Source: an uncultured Parabacteroides sp. | GTDB lineage: Bacteria > Bacteroidota > Bacteroidia > Bacteroidales > Tannerellaceae | DNA: 64,000 bases | Direction of reading: 5' to 3' | Assembly (NCBI GenBank): GCA_949296075.1 | Contig: CASFNG010000002.1 | Coordinates: 1 to 64,000 of the forward strand | Shown: positions 37,840-45,821 of the stretch, one piece after another | How the letters are laid out: the number at the start of each line of letters is the position of its first letter | How positions within the stretch are numbered: the first letter of the stretch is position 1 | Program-made: the position numbers and the translations under genes | The notes under the pieces: generated by a model | Databases searched by the model: none | Seen by the model: only the letters and a program-made list of their open reading frames with translations | What the model was told of the DNA's origin: nothing

Positions 37840-39285
37840 ATGCAGGATTCAAATCATATAATTGATGAGGTGACGGGTGGCGACTACAAGTACGGCTTTG
37901 TCACCGATATTGATACGGACGTGATTCATCGCGGGCTGGATGAGGAGACCATCCGGATCATCTCGGCCAAGAAGGAAGAGCCGGAATGGTTGCTGGAGTT
38001 CCGCCTGAAGGCGTTCAGGCATTGGCAAACGCTGGAGATGCCTTCGTGGGCGCACTTGAACATCCCCCCGATCGATTATCAGGATATAATTTATTATGCC
38101 GCCCCGAAGAAAAAAGAGGGGCCGAAGAGTTTGGAGGAAGTTGACCCTGAATTGTTGAAAACGTTCGACAAATTGGGAATTCCTTTGGAAGAGCAAAAAC
38201 ACCTGAGCGGAATGGCGGTGGATGCCGTGATGGACAGTGTCTCCGTGAAGACGACCTTTAAGGAGAACCTCGCGGAGAAGGGGATCATCTTCTGCTCCTT
38301 CAGCGAGGCGGTGCGCCATCACCCTGACTTGGTGCAGAAGTACTTGGGGAGTGTGGTAGGCTATCGCGACAATTTCTTCGCTGCCTTGAATTCCGCTGTC
38401 TTCTCCGATGGCTCATTTGTCTATATCCCGAAAGGAGTGCGCTGCCCGATGGAATTGAGTACCTATTTCCGGATCAACGCGGCGAATACGGGGCAGTTCG
38501 AGCGTACCTTGATCGTGGCCGACGATGAGGCGTACGTCAGCTACCTGGAAGGTTGCACGGCCCCGATGCGCGACGAGAACCAGCTTCATGCCGCGATCGT
38601 GGAGATCGTGGCCAACGAGCGGGCGGAGGTGAAATACTCGACCGTCCAGAACTGGTATCCGGGTGATAAGGATGGCAAGGGAGGCATCTATAATTTCGTG
38701 ACGAAGCGCGGGCTTTGCAAGGGAGAGGGAAGCAAGATCTCCTGGACGCAGGTGGAGACGGGATCCGCCATCACCTGGAAATATCCGAGCTGTATCCTCG
38801 CCGGGGATAACTCGGTAGGCGAGTTCTACTCGGTGGCGGTCACCAATAACTACCAGCAGGCCGATACCGGGACGAAAATGATCCATTTGGGCAAGAATAC
38901 CCGGAGCACGATCGTCTCCAAGGGTATCTCGGCAGGGCATAGCCAGAACAGTTACCGTGGTTTGGTGAAGGTATCTCCCCGAGCGGAAGGAGCCCGCAAC
39001 CATAGCCAGTGTGACAGCCTTCTGCTCAGCCCTACCTGTGGGGCGCATACGTTCCCCTATGCCGATATTCAGAACGAGACCGCGATCGTGGAGCACGAGG
39101 CCACGACCAGCAAGATCAGCGAGGAGCAGCTCTTCTATTGCCAGCAACGAGGCATCTCGGTGGAGGAGGCGGTTGGATTGATCGTCAACGGATACGCCCG
39201 TGAGGTGATGAACAAGTTGCCGATGGAGTTCGCCGTAGAGGCCCAGAAACTGCTGACGATCTCGCTGGAGGGAAGCGTAGGATAA
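37840..39285 (+). CDS. sufB: Fe-S cluster scaffold SufB
   Basis: A 481-residue SufB, the core scaffold of the SufBC2D complex that builds Fe-S clusters. Hallmarks are [37 protein letters not shown] and the late segment [19 protein letters not shown], with the conserved Cys that accepts sulfur. It is followed by sufC (39 bases) and sufD. Confidence 0.97.
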   Translation: MQDSNHIIDEVTGGDYKYGFVTDIDTDVIHRGLDEETIRIISAKKEEPEWLLEFRLKAFRHWQTLEMPSWAHLNIPPIDYQDIIYYAAPKKKEGPKSLEEVDPELLKTFDKLGIPLEEQKHLSGMAVDAVMDSVSVKTTFKENLAEKGIIFCSFSEAVRHHPDLVQKYLGSVVGYRDNFFAALNSAVFSDGSFVYIPKGVRCPMELSTYFRINAANTGQFERTLIVADDEAYVSYLEGCTAPMRDENQLHAAIVEIVANERAEVKYSTVQNWYPGDKDGKGGIYNFVTKRGLCKGEGSKISWTQVETGSAITWKYPSCILAGDNSVGEFYSVAVTNNYQQADTGTKMIHLGKNTRSTIVSKGISAGHSQNSYRGLVKVSPRAEGARNHSQCDSLLLSPTCGAHTFPYADIQNETAIVEHEATTSKISEEQLFYCQQRGISVEEAVGLIVNGYAREVMNKLPMEFAVEAQKLLTISLEGSVG

Positions 39286-39324
39286 GATCGATCATTTCAT
39301 TCAACTTTCAAAAAAACAAGATTC

Positions 39325-40080
39325 ATGTTAGAGGTTAAGGACTTACATGCCAACGTAAATGGCAAAGAGATATTGAAAGGAATCAATCTGTCGGTGAAAG
39401 CGGGAGAGGTTCATGCCATCATGGGGCCGAATGGCTCGGGAAAGAGTACCTTGAGCAGTGTATTGGTGGGTAATCCGGCGTTCGAGGTGACGGCGGGAGA
39501 GGTGATATTCAACGGGAAGAACCTGCTGGAACTATCGCCCGAGGATCGTAGCCGAGAGGGAATTTTCTTGAGTTTCCAGTACCCGGTGGAGATTCCCGGG
39601 GTAAGCATGGTGAATTTCATGCGGGCGGCGGTGAACGAGCATCGTAAATATAAGGGTTTGGATCCCGTGTCGGCTACCGACTTCCTGAAGATGATGCGCG
39701 AGAAACGGGCGATCGTCGAGTTGGATAACAAGCTGGCGAGCCGGAGCGTGAACGAGGGATTCTCAGGAGGAGAGAAGAAGCGTAATGAGATCTTCCAGAT
39801 GGCGATGCTCGAACCGAAGCTGGCTATCCTCGACGAGACAGACAGTGGCTTGGATATTGATGCCTTGCGGATCGTGGCTCATGGCGTGAACCAACTGAAG
39901 ACTCCGGAGAACGCCGCGATCGTGATCACCCACTATCAACGGCTTCTGGACTATATCAAGCCGGATGTGGTGCATGTGCTTTACAAAGGTCGTATCGTGA
40001 AGACTGCCGGGCCTGAGCTGGCGTTGGAATTAGAGGAGAAGGGTTACGACTGGATCAAGAAAGAGATGGGGGACGCGTGA
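39325..40080 (+). CDS. sufC: Fe-S assembly ATPase SufC
   Basis: A 251-residue ABC-type ATPase without TM segments. Walker A is GPNGSGKST (~35-43), the signature is FSGGEKKRNE, and Walker B is LAILDETDSGLD (ending in Asp-Glu). SufC drives conformational change in SufBC2D. sufD begins one base after its stop, so the two are translationally coupled. Confidence 0.97.
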   Translation: MLEVKDLHANVNGKEILKGINLSVKAGEVHAIMGPNGSGKSTLSSVLVGNPAFEVTAGEVIFNGKNLLELSPEDRSREGIFLSFQYPVEIPGVSMVNFMRAAVNEHRKYKGLDPVSATDFLKMMREKRAIVELDNKLASRSVNEGFSGGEKKRNEIFQMAMLEPKLAILDETDSGLDIDALRIVAHGVNQLKTPENAAIVITHYQRLLDYIKPDVVHVLYKGRIVKTAGPELALELEEKGYDWIKKEMGDA

Positions 40081-40081
40081 T

Positions 40082-41425
40082 ATGAAGGCTGAACAGCAGT
40101 ATATCGACCTTTTCGCCCAGTGTGAGGACTTGGTGTGCCGACATAGCGCACCGGTGATGAACTCCTTGCGGGCGAAGGCGCTGGCGGATTTCGAGCGATT
40201 GGGATTCCCTTCCGTGAAAAGTGAGGATTATAGATACACGGATGTGGGGCGGGCCTTCGCTCCTGATTACGGACTGAACTTGAATCGGATCGCCATACCG
40301 GTGAATCCGTATGACGTGTTCCGGTGTGATGTACCTAACTTGAGCACCTCCCTTTATTTTGTCGTCAATGACTCGTTCTACGACAAGGCGCTTCCGAAAG
40401 CACATCTGCCGGAGGGCGTTTACGTCGGAGGGATGCGCTTGTTCATGGAACAGCATCCGGAGATCGCTTCCCGCTATTACGGGCAGGCTGCTTCCAGCGG
40501 GAAAGATGGCATTGTCGCCCTGAATACCATGCTGGCGCAGGACGGTTTTGTGGTCTATGTCCCGAAGAATGTCGTGGTAGAGCGTCCTATCCAGCTGATT
40601 AATATCTTCCGGAACGATGTGGATACGATGGCGAACCGCCGGATCTTGGCTATCTTGGAGCCAAACTCGGAGGCAAAGCTCTTGGTTTGCGACCATAGTA
40701 TCGACGACGTGAAGTTCTTGGCTACCCAAGTGGTCGAGATTTTCGCGGAGGAGGGGGCGCGTTTCGATTATTACGACTTGGAGGAGAGCAGCGCCTCTAC
40801 CACCCGTTTCTCGTCGGTTCACGTGAAACAGGGCGCGTCGTCGAACGTGTTGGTGAACGGTATCACGTTGACCAATGGCCTGACTCGCAATAACTACTAT
40901 ATTGAGCTGAACGGAGAGCATGCCGAGACCTCGCTTTGCGGTATGTCCATCTTGGACAAGGAGCAGCAGATGGATACCTATACCCATATCACGCACGCCG
41001 TTCCGAATTGCACCAGCAACGAGTTGTTCAAGAACGTGCTGAACGATCGGGCTGTCGGTGCCTTTAGCGGACGCATCTTGGTGAAGGAAGGCGCGGACAA
41101 GACCTCGGCTTACCAGACAAACCGTAACCTCTGCGCTACCCGGGAGGCTCGTATGTACAGCAAACCTCAGTTGGAGATTTACGCTGACGACGTGAAATGC
41201 TCGCACGGCATGACGACGGGGCAACTCGACGAGAACGCGCTTTTCTACATGCAAAGCCGGGGAATCCCCCGCGACGAGGCCCGGATGTTGCTGAGCGTGG
41301 CCTTCACTTCCGACGTGATCGACCATGTACGGGTGGAAGCCTTGAAGGATCGGCTGCATAAGTTGGTGGAGAAGCGTTTCCGCGGCGAGCTCGCCCGGTG
41401 TGCCGGTTGCCATATCTGTAAGTAA
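40082..41425 (+). CDS. sufD: Fe-S assembly scaffold SufD
   Basis: A 447-residue SufD. The C-terminal half carries LCGMSILDKEQQMDTYTHI and CSHGMTTGQLDENALFYMQSRG. The last residues are CAGCHICK, with three Cys in seven positions, an added Cys cluster that could bind metal. SufB/SufD form the cluster-building interface. The next plus-strand gene is not sufS or sufE, so the cysteine desulfurase must be encoded elsewhere. Confidence 0.95.
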   Translation: MKAEQQYIDLFAQCEDLVCRHSAPVMNSLRAKALADFERLGFPSVKSEDYRYTDVGRAFAPDYGLNLNRIAIPVNPYDVFRCDVPNLSTSLYFVVNDSFYDKALPKAHLPEGVYVGGMRLFMEQHPEIASRYYGQAASSGKDGIVALNTMLAQDGFVVYVPKNVVVERPIQLINIFRNDVDTMANRRILAILEPNSEAKLLVCDHSIDDVKFLATQVVEIFAEEGARFDYYDLEESSASTTRFSSVHVKQGASSNVLVNGITLTNGLTRNNYYIELNGEHAETSLCGMSILDKEQQMDTYTHITHAVPNCTSNELFKNVLNDRAVGAFSGRILVKEGADKTSAYQTNRNLCATREARMYSKPQLEIYADDVKCSHGMTTGQLDENALFYMQSRGIPRDEARMLLSVAFTSDVIDHVRVEALKDRLHKLVEKRFRGELARCAGCHICK

Positions 41426-41446
41426 TCCCCTCAGGAGATATAATGA

Positions 41447-41485
41447 AGCCCGGATAATCAGAAACCTTGATTGTCCGGGCTTTTT
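41447..41485 (+). terminator. Terminator of the rimP-suf operon
   Basis: AGCCCGGATAATCA and TGATTGTCCGGGCT form a 14-base stem with one G-T/mismatch, then five T. It directly abuts the next promoter. Confidence 0.85.
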
Positions 41486-41486
41486 G

Positions 41487-41494
41487 TATATTTG
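41487..41494 (+). promoter_or_regulatory. -7 element for the VOC-GNAT gene
   Basis: TATATTTG one base after the suf terminator, 20 bases before the ATG at 41515. Confidence 0.7.
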
Positions 41495-41514
41495 CGGGAA
41501 ACGGGTATCTGATT

Positions 41515-42354
41515 ATGGCACGACTGACTCATGTGGCTCTTTGGACGAATAGTTTAGAGCGCCTCCGTGATTTTTATGTTTCCTATTTTGATGGGAAGAG
41601 TAACGACTTGTATGTGAACCCTAAGAAAGGCTTCGCTTCCTATTTCGTGTTCTTTGAGCAAGGCCCTGCCTTGGAGATCATGCGACGTACCGACGTGACA
41701 TCCCCTTGCCCGACGGAGCATGTCGGAATCGCCCATCTCGCTTTTCACGCGGATTCTCCACGGCAGGTGGATCTGTTGATCGAGCGATTCCGGGCAGACG
41801 GCGTCCCGATCGTGGGTGAGCCTCGCGTCTCGGGTGATGGCTATTATGAGGGCGTTATCCTCGATCCGGACGGGAATCGGGTGGAGATCGTGGCGCAAGG
41901 AGAGCCGGAGATCGTTGTCGCGGCCGATCCTCCCTATCCATTGTTGTTGGAGGCGGATCCGGATCGATCCAAGATCGAGGCCTATTTGCCCGGGTCGGCC
42001 TGTTTTGTCGCCCGGTTGGGTGGTTCGGTGGTTGGGGTGATCGTGGCGCGTAAGCAAGGCGATGAGGCGGAGATCATGAACGTGGCCGTGAAGGAGATCT
42101 TTCGCCGGAGAGGGATCGCCCGGAAGCTCCTTCGCCATGTGGCAGGAGAGTGGGCACCCGCGGAAAAGGTCAAGCTCTTGCGGATCTGTACCGGCTCCTC
42201 ATCCTCAGCCCCACTGATGCTTTATCAGCAAGAGGGATTCGATTTGAAAGCGATCGATCGGGATTACTTCGTCCGTGCCTACCCTGAACCTATCTGGGAG
42301 AACGGGATCCAGTGCAGGCACCGGTTGGTCTTGGAGAAGCGGCTATCGGACTGA
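41515..42354 (+). CDS. Fused VOC (glyoxalase-like) and GNAT acetyltransferase protein
   Basis: A 279-residue two-domain protein. Residues 1-127 form a VOC/glyoxalase fold with all four metal ligands in place: His6 (LTHVALW), Glu54 (ALEIM), His74 (GIAHLAF) and Glu124 (NRVEIV). Residues ~135-275 form a GNAT domain with the acetyl-CoA pyrophosphate loop RRRGIA (198-203) and a MLYQQEGF motif near 235. The reading frame is continuous and has one promoter, so it is a real fusion. The activity is unknown: detoxification of a small electrophile plus acetylation is one guess. Monocistronic. Confidence 0.85.
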   Translation: MARLTHVALWTNSLERLRDFYVSYFDGKSNDLYVNPKKGFASYFVFFEQGPALEIMRRTDVTSPCPTEHVGIAHLAFHADSPRQVDLLIERFRADGVPIVGEPRVSGDGYYEGVILDPDGNRVEIVAQGEPEIVVAADPPYPLLLEADPDRSKIEAYLPGSACFVARLGGSVVGVIVARKQGDEAEIMNVAVKEIFRRRGIARKLLRHVAGEWAPAEKVKLLRICTGSSSSAPLMLYQQEGFDLKAIDRDYFVRAYPEPIWENGIQCRHRLVLEKRLSD

Positions 42355-42391
42355 TCTTCTTCCAAGATCAGCCTGCTATTGGCGTGGAATA

Positions 42392-42442
42392 TACAGTAAA
42401 GGCGATCGTCAGGGATTATCCCGCGGCGACCGCCTTTACTGT
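42392..42442. terminator. Bidirectional hairpin between VOC-GNAT and DUF1858 genes
   Basis: TACAGTAAAGGCGATCG and CG(G)CGACCGCCTTTACTGTA are long inverted repeats between two convergent genes. There is no long T run, so strength is uncertain. Confidence 0.6.
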
Positions 42443-42445
42443 ATC

Positions 42446-42979
42446 TTATCTATAAATCCGGTTCCGGATCTCTCCCGGACCGGTCTGCGACGTTTCCGTC
42501 CGGAAATCTCTCTCACGCAACGCCTCGATCAGCGGGGTAGGCGGGAATGGGGTGATAAATTCCAGCTTCTGCCCCTCCGAGAGGGCATCCGCTTCCCGCA
42601 AGATCATTTCCTTGGGGTGGTTTCCCTCTGCCAGGATCGGGCGAACGTCGATTACCTTAACGGTTGGCGTGTTCGCCGGGGCGTTCTGTTTCCCTGACGG
42701 GGAAAATGGAATTTCCACCTCAGGTTCCGGCGAAAACTCCAAGGGGTTTTCTCCGATTTCCGCCCGTAGCGCGTTAACCATCGTGATCGGATTGACGCCT
42801 CCCACTTGAGCCGCCTGGCGGAGAGTGGTCACCTTCGCCACCGTACGTCTCAAGAGCGGGTTCTTGAGCGCGACGAACGCTGGCGACAATTCCAAAAGTA
42901 ATTCCTCTAACCGCGGGTAGGCTTCCAGCAAGAGCCCTATCCTTGTCTCTGGCGTGATCTCAATTCGCTTTCCGCTCAT
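42446..42979 (-). CDS. DUF1858-DUF2249 two-domain protein
   Basis: A 177-residue protein. Residues ~6-75 match DUF1858 (ITPETRIGLLLEAYPRLEEL, then ALKNPLLRRTVAKVTTLRQAA), related to the N-terminus of ScdA/RIC iron-sulfur repair proteins. Residues ~108-170 match DUF2249 (VKVIDVRPIL...), related to SirA/TusA-like folds. A Pro-rich linker joins them. No redox Cys is present. It overlaps the DUF438 gene by 20 bases, so the two are translationally coupled and probably work together. Confidence 0.8.
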   Translation of the reverse strand: MSGKRIEITPETRIGLLLEAYPRLEELLLELSPAFVALKNPLLRRTVAKVTTLRQAAQVGGVNPITMVNALRAEIGENPLEFSPEPEVEIPFSPSGKQNAPANTPTVKVIDVRPILAEGNHPKEMILREADALSEGQKLEFITPFPPTPLIEALRERDFRTETSQTGPGEIRNRIYR

Positions 42980-44201
42980 AGGAGAGTAAACGTTGATCCC
43001 CTTCTAATTTCCGCAAGTCGGTGATGTCTTGTGTCACTTCCACCACGCCCAAGTACTCGCCCTCTTTCCCACGGACCGCCGTGTATTCAATGTGCACGAA
43101 CCGTCCCTTGAAGTTCGAGATCCAGAAACAGGCCTTGTTCTCCTTGCCGCTCTTGAAGTCGTTGATGATCCGCTCCACGATGTGCACGCTTCCGGGTGGG
43201 TGGCACATACGCACGTCTCTTCCGATGATCGACCGGTTCCGCTCGAATAACCGTTTCGGGCTATGCGAGAAGAAGCGTACCTTGTCATGCTTATCCACGA
43301 AGGTGATGTCGATAGGCAGGTGCACGAACAACGCCTCCAGCTCATCCAAGTCGAAAGCCCCTGAGGAGAGGCGGATCGCGTCCGAGTGGATGTATTCCTG
43401 TTTCTCCGCCTGTGCGTTAATGGCTGGTCTCCACTCGTCGGTAGGATCGAAAAGGCAATAGCCGAACTCGGTCGTCTCCTGGTAGATCTTGTACCATTCC
43501 TCCTCGGTGAGCGTATCCATCGCCATCGGGAACAGGATCTCCTCCTCCTTCATGATCATCCCCTCGATAAGCTCCACCAACGGATTGATCACGAGCGACA
43601 GGGCCGATCTCATCTCATCGGCCGTGGGGTGTTCCGCCAGCATCTCAAAGGCCGCCTTCATCAGCTCCCGTATCTCGTCGTGCTTTCCCCACATGACCGT
43701 AGGCGGGCCGGTGATCTCATGCTTCTCCAGGAAGGGGAACACCAAATACTCCTTGCGGCGGTAGTGCTTATCAATATCGGCGAGATGGTTCAACACCTCG
43801 CGTACCTTCAGTATGAAATCCGGTAACTCCGCGTCCGAAAGTCCGTTCACTCCTCTCGCTATCTCCCGGAATCGTTCTATCTCGGCCTTGATCGCCGCGT
43901 TCTCTTTCTTGAACGTATCCACGGGATGGCCGGCCGGTATGCGTTTCGCTCCGGATAGGTCGATACTCCCGTCGAGCACCGCCGTATGCAGGTCGCAGAA
44001 GTCCAGGATCTCATTCTCGCTCAAGGCCTGGCTGCTGATCAGCTCCTGTTCCACTTCCACCACCTCATTGTAAGGAATGTGTTGCAGTACCTCGATGAGC
44101 CGTTGACGTAACACCTCCGGGTTATCGCCCGCATGAAGACGAAGCAGGAGATGGCGGAGCATCTCTTTCCGCTGGGTCGCGTTGTTGATGAATTCGCTCA
44201 T
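42960..44201 (-). CDS. DUF438-hemerythrin-PAS protein
   Basis: A 413-residue soluble protein from the ATG at 44201. Longer in-frame starts run into the promoter and tRNA DNA and are rejected. Residues ~5-80 are DUF438. Residues ~90-240 are a hemerythrin-like helical bundle with candidate iron ligands His92, His146, Glu151, His174 and the KEEEILFP segment near 218-225. Residues ~290-395 are a PAS domain (DITFVDKHDKVRFFS, then YLGVVEVTQDI). No kinase or DNA-binding domain follows. Likely an O2, NO or iron-redox sensor or repair partner. Confidence 0.85.
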   Translation of the reverse strand: MSEFINNATQRKEMLRHLLLRLHAGDNPEVLRQRLIEVLQHIPYNEVVEVEQELISSQALSENEILDFCDLHTAVLDGSIDLSGAKRIPAGHPVDTFKKENAAIKAEIERFREIARGVNGLSDAELPDFILKVREVLNHLADIDKHYRRKEYLVFPFLEKHEITGPPTVMWGKHDEIRELMKAAFEMLAEHPTADEMRSALSLVINPLVELIEGMIMKEEEILFPMAMDTLTEEEWYKIYQETTEFGYCLFDPTDEWRPAINAQAEKQEYIHSDAIRLSSGAFDLDELEALFVHLPIDITFVDKHDKVRFFSHSPKRLFERNRSIIGRDVRMCHPPGSVHIVERIINDFKSGKENKACFWISNFKGRFVHIEYTAVRGKEGEYLGVVEVTQDITDLRKLEGDQRLLSYERKAN

Positions 44202-44246
44202 AGTTCTGTTATTTAAATGTTCGATTCGTGATACTTCTTTGGAGGG

Positions 44247-44254
44247 CAAAAGTA
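44247..44254 (-). promoter_or_regulatory. -7 element for DUF438-DUF1858 operon
   Basis: CAAAAGTA on the plus strand is TACTTTTG on the minus strand, 46 bases before the ATG at 44201. Confidence 0.65.
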
Positions 44255-44276
44255 GAAGATCGCGGGTGGGGAAACG

Positions 44277-44290
44277 GTAACCCATGTTAC
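44277..44290 (-). promoter_or_regulatory. Candidate CRP/FNR-family operator GTAAC-N4-GTTAC
   Basis: GTAACCCATGTTAC is a perfect 5-4-5 palindrome, the half-site spacing of CRP/FNR-family regulators. Its centre (44283.5) is ~33 bases upstream of the centre of the -7 box, i.e. about -40 from the start site, where class II activators bind. The regulator is not in the window. HcpR-type (nitrosative stress) is a guess from the neighbouring genes. Confidence 0.5.
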
Positions 44291-44334
44291 GGGGATAGGC
44301 AAAAAATAAAAACGGATTCCCGGATAGAAGAGCG

Positions 44335-44382
44335 TAAAAAGAAAGAGGCGATCTCGTCATTTTGACAAAACCGCCTCTCTCT
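44335..44382 (-). terminator. Terminator of the tRNA-Asn operon
   Basis: On the minus strand GAGAGGCGG pairs with CGCCTCTTTC across a ~20-base loop and is followed by TTTTT (44340-44336). Confidence 0.75.
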
Positions 44383-44387
44383 TCTTG

Positions 44388-44461
44388 CTCTTCCTCTTGG
44401 ACTTGAACCAAGGACCCTCTGATTAACAGTCAGATGCTCTAACCGACTGAGCTAAGGAAGA
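44388..44461 (-). tRNA. tRNA-Asn (GTT), copy 3 in transcription order
   Basis: Acceptor TCTTCCT/AGGAAGA, D stem GCTC/GAGC, anticodon loop CTGTTAA in stem TCTGA/TCAGA, T loop TTCAAGT. CCA is not encoded. It is identical to the middle copy. Confidence 0.95.
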
Positions 44462-44495
44462 ATGATGTTTCCAGTCTTTCCCGGTGCCTTTTTCG

Positions 44496-44569
44496 CTCTT
44501 CCTCTTGGACTTGAACCAAGGACCCTCTGATTAACAGTCAGATGCTCTAACCGACTGAGCTAAGGAAGA
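44496..44569 (-). tRNA. tRNA-Asn (GTT), copy 2
   Basis: The same 74-base sequence as the copy at 44388, 108 bases away, with a near-identical spacer (ATGATGTTTCC...GGTCTTTCCC type). Confidence 0.95.
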
Positions 44570-44605
44570 ATGATGTTTCCGGTCTTTCCCGGCGTCTTTT
44601 CTTTG

Positions 44606-44679
44606 CTCTTCCTCTTGGACTTGAACCAAGGACCCTCTGATTAACAGTCAGATGCTCTAACCAACTGAGCTAAGGAAGA
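44606..44679 (-). tRNA. tRNA-Asn (GTT), copy 1
   Basis: Promoter-proximal copy. It differs from the other two by one base in the D loop (CAGTTGG instead of CAGTCGG on the minus strand). Anticodon GTT. Confidence 0.95.
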
Positions 44680-44735
44680 ATCTATTTGTCACATTTCCCG
44701 GAGGTTATCCCTAACGCCCCTCTGAAATTGCTCTG

Positions 44736-44743
44736 CAAAAGTA
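44736..44743 (-). promoter_or_regulatory. -7 element for the tRNA-Asn operon
   Basis: CAAAAGTA on the plus strand, TACTTTTG on the minus strand, 57 bases before the first tRNA. Confidence 0.65.
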
Positions 44744-44766
44744 CGGGATGTTTTCGAAATATGCAA

Positions 44767-44774
44767 TATCTTCG
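44767..44774 (+). promoter_or_regulatory. -7 element for the PfkB kinase gene
   Basis: TATCTTCG, one mismatch from consensus, 17 bases before the ATG. It is divergent from the tRNA promoter. Confidence 0.5.
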
Positions 44775-44791
44775 CGGAAAAATTTGAAAAA

Positions 44792-45769
44792 ATGAATACG
44801 ATTGGTTTAGGAAACGCCTTGGTGGATGTCCTGCTGAGGCTTGAGAGCGAGGATGCCCTTCCCGGGATCGGAATCAAGCGCGGCGCGATGGATATGATAG
44901 ACCGGGCGCAGATGCATGCCATCCGTACCACCCTTGCCGGGTTACCCCGTACGCAAACTCCGGGGGGCTCCGTCAGCAATACGATGCGTGCGATCGCCGC
45001 GTTAGGCGGAAAGGCCGGTTTTATCGGTAAGATCGGCGACGACGAGGTCGGGCGGTTTTATGAGGAGGCTTTGCGAGACGCCGGTGTAACCCCCTGCCTG
45101 TTCCGTACGGAAGGTTATACCGGAAGCTGCACGGTCATGATCTCGCCTGACGGAGAGCGCACGATGGGTACCTATTTAGGTCCGGCTCCTGAGATCAGCC
45201 CCGACGAGATTTCCGACGAGATCTTGCGCGATTATCACTGTATCTATATTGAGGGCTACCTGTTAGTCAACGAGCCTTTGGTGTGCGGTACGATGGAAAA
45301 GGCGAAGCGTTTGGGGCTGAAAGTGGCTTTGGACCTCTCCAATTTCAATATTGTCAATGCTTTCAGGGAGCGTCTGGAGGCACTCATTCCCCGTTATGTC
45401 GATATTCTTTTCTCCAACGAGAGCGAGGCGGAGGCCTATACCGGCAAGCGGGCGGAAGAAGCCGTGCGCGAGCTTTCCCGGATGGTGGAGGTCTCGGTGG
45501 TCACGATCGGCAAGGAGGGCGCCTTGGTCGGAAGCGGCGATCAATTTTTCTCCGTTCCCGCGGAGGGAGGCAAGCCGGTCGATACGACAGGAGCGGGCGA
45601 TCATTTCGCCGCCGGTTTCCTCTATGGGCGTTCTATCGGTACCACCTTGGAGCGATCCGCCCGTCTGGGTTCCCTGTTGGCAGGCTATGTGATCGGGGAG
45701 GTCGGCCCGTTGATTCCCGCGGAGAAATGGGAACAAATAAAGTTAAAAGTAGCGGATATTTTGGACTGA
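44792..45769 (+). CDS. PfkB-family carbohydrate/nucleoside kinase
   Basis: A 325-residue ribokinase-fold enzyme. The N-terminal GG region is TPGGSVSNTMRAIAALGG (~55-72), the second PfkB signature DTTGAGDHFAAGFLYG carries the catalytic Asp (~267) and anion hole, and FSNESEAEAYTG is a conserved middle motif. The GGSVSNT form resembles adenosine-kinase-like members. The substrate (adenosine, sugar or other) cannot be read from sequence. The S41 protease gene follows ~50 bases later with its own promoter. Confidence 0.9.
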   Translation: MNTIGLGNALVDVLLRLESEDALPGIGIKRGAMDMIDRAQMHAIRTTLAGLPRTQTPGGSVSNTMRAIAALGGKAGFIGKIGDDEVGRFYEEALRDAGVTPCLFRTEGYTGSCTVMISPDGERTMGTYLGPAPEISPDEISDEILRDYHCIYIEGYLLVNEPLVCGTMEKAKRLGLKVALDLSNFNIVNAFRERLEALIPRYVDILFSNESEAEAYTGKRAEEAVRELSRMVEVSVVTIGKEGALVGSGDQFFSVPAEGGKPVDTTGAGDHFAAGFLYGRSIGTTLERSARLGSLLAGYVIGEVGPLIPAEKWEQIKLKVADILD

Positions 45770-45785
45770 GCGGCGTATTATTCCG

Positions 45786-45793
45786 TACTTTTA
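45786..45793 (+). promoter_or_regulatory. -7-like element for the S41 peptidase
   Basis: TACTTTTA, one mismatch from consensus, 28 bases before the ATG at 45822. Confidence 0.45.
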
Positions 45794-45821
45794 CGCCATT
45801 CATCAAACGACAATTACGATT

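Noticed and set aside
40055..41413. A 452-codon open frame on the minus strand over sufD
   Set aside because: It mirrors the whole sufD gene, is rich in His/Arg/Leu with no recognisable domain, and has no promoter. It is a product of codon bias in the real gene.
44202..44411. N-terminal extension of the DUF438 protein
   Set aside because: The extra residues are translated from promoter, palindrome and tRNA DNA, and DUF438 begins at MSEF.
44388..44679. Repeat array resembling CRISPR or an integration site
   Set aside because: The repeats are complete tRNA-Asn genes with cloverleaf folds. There is no integrase and no cas gene.
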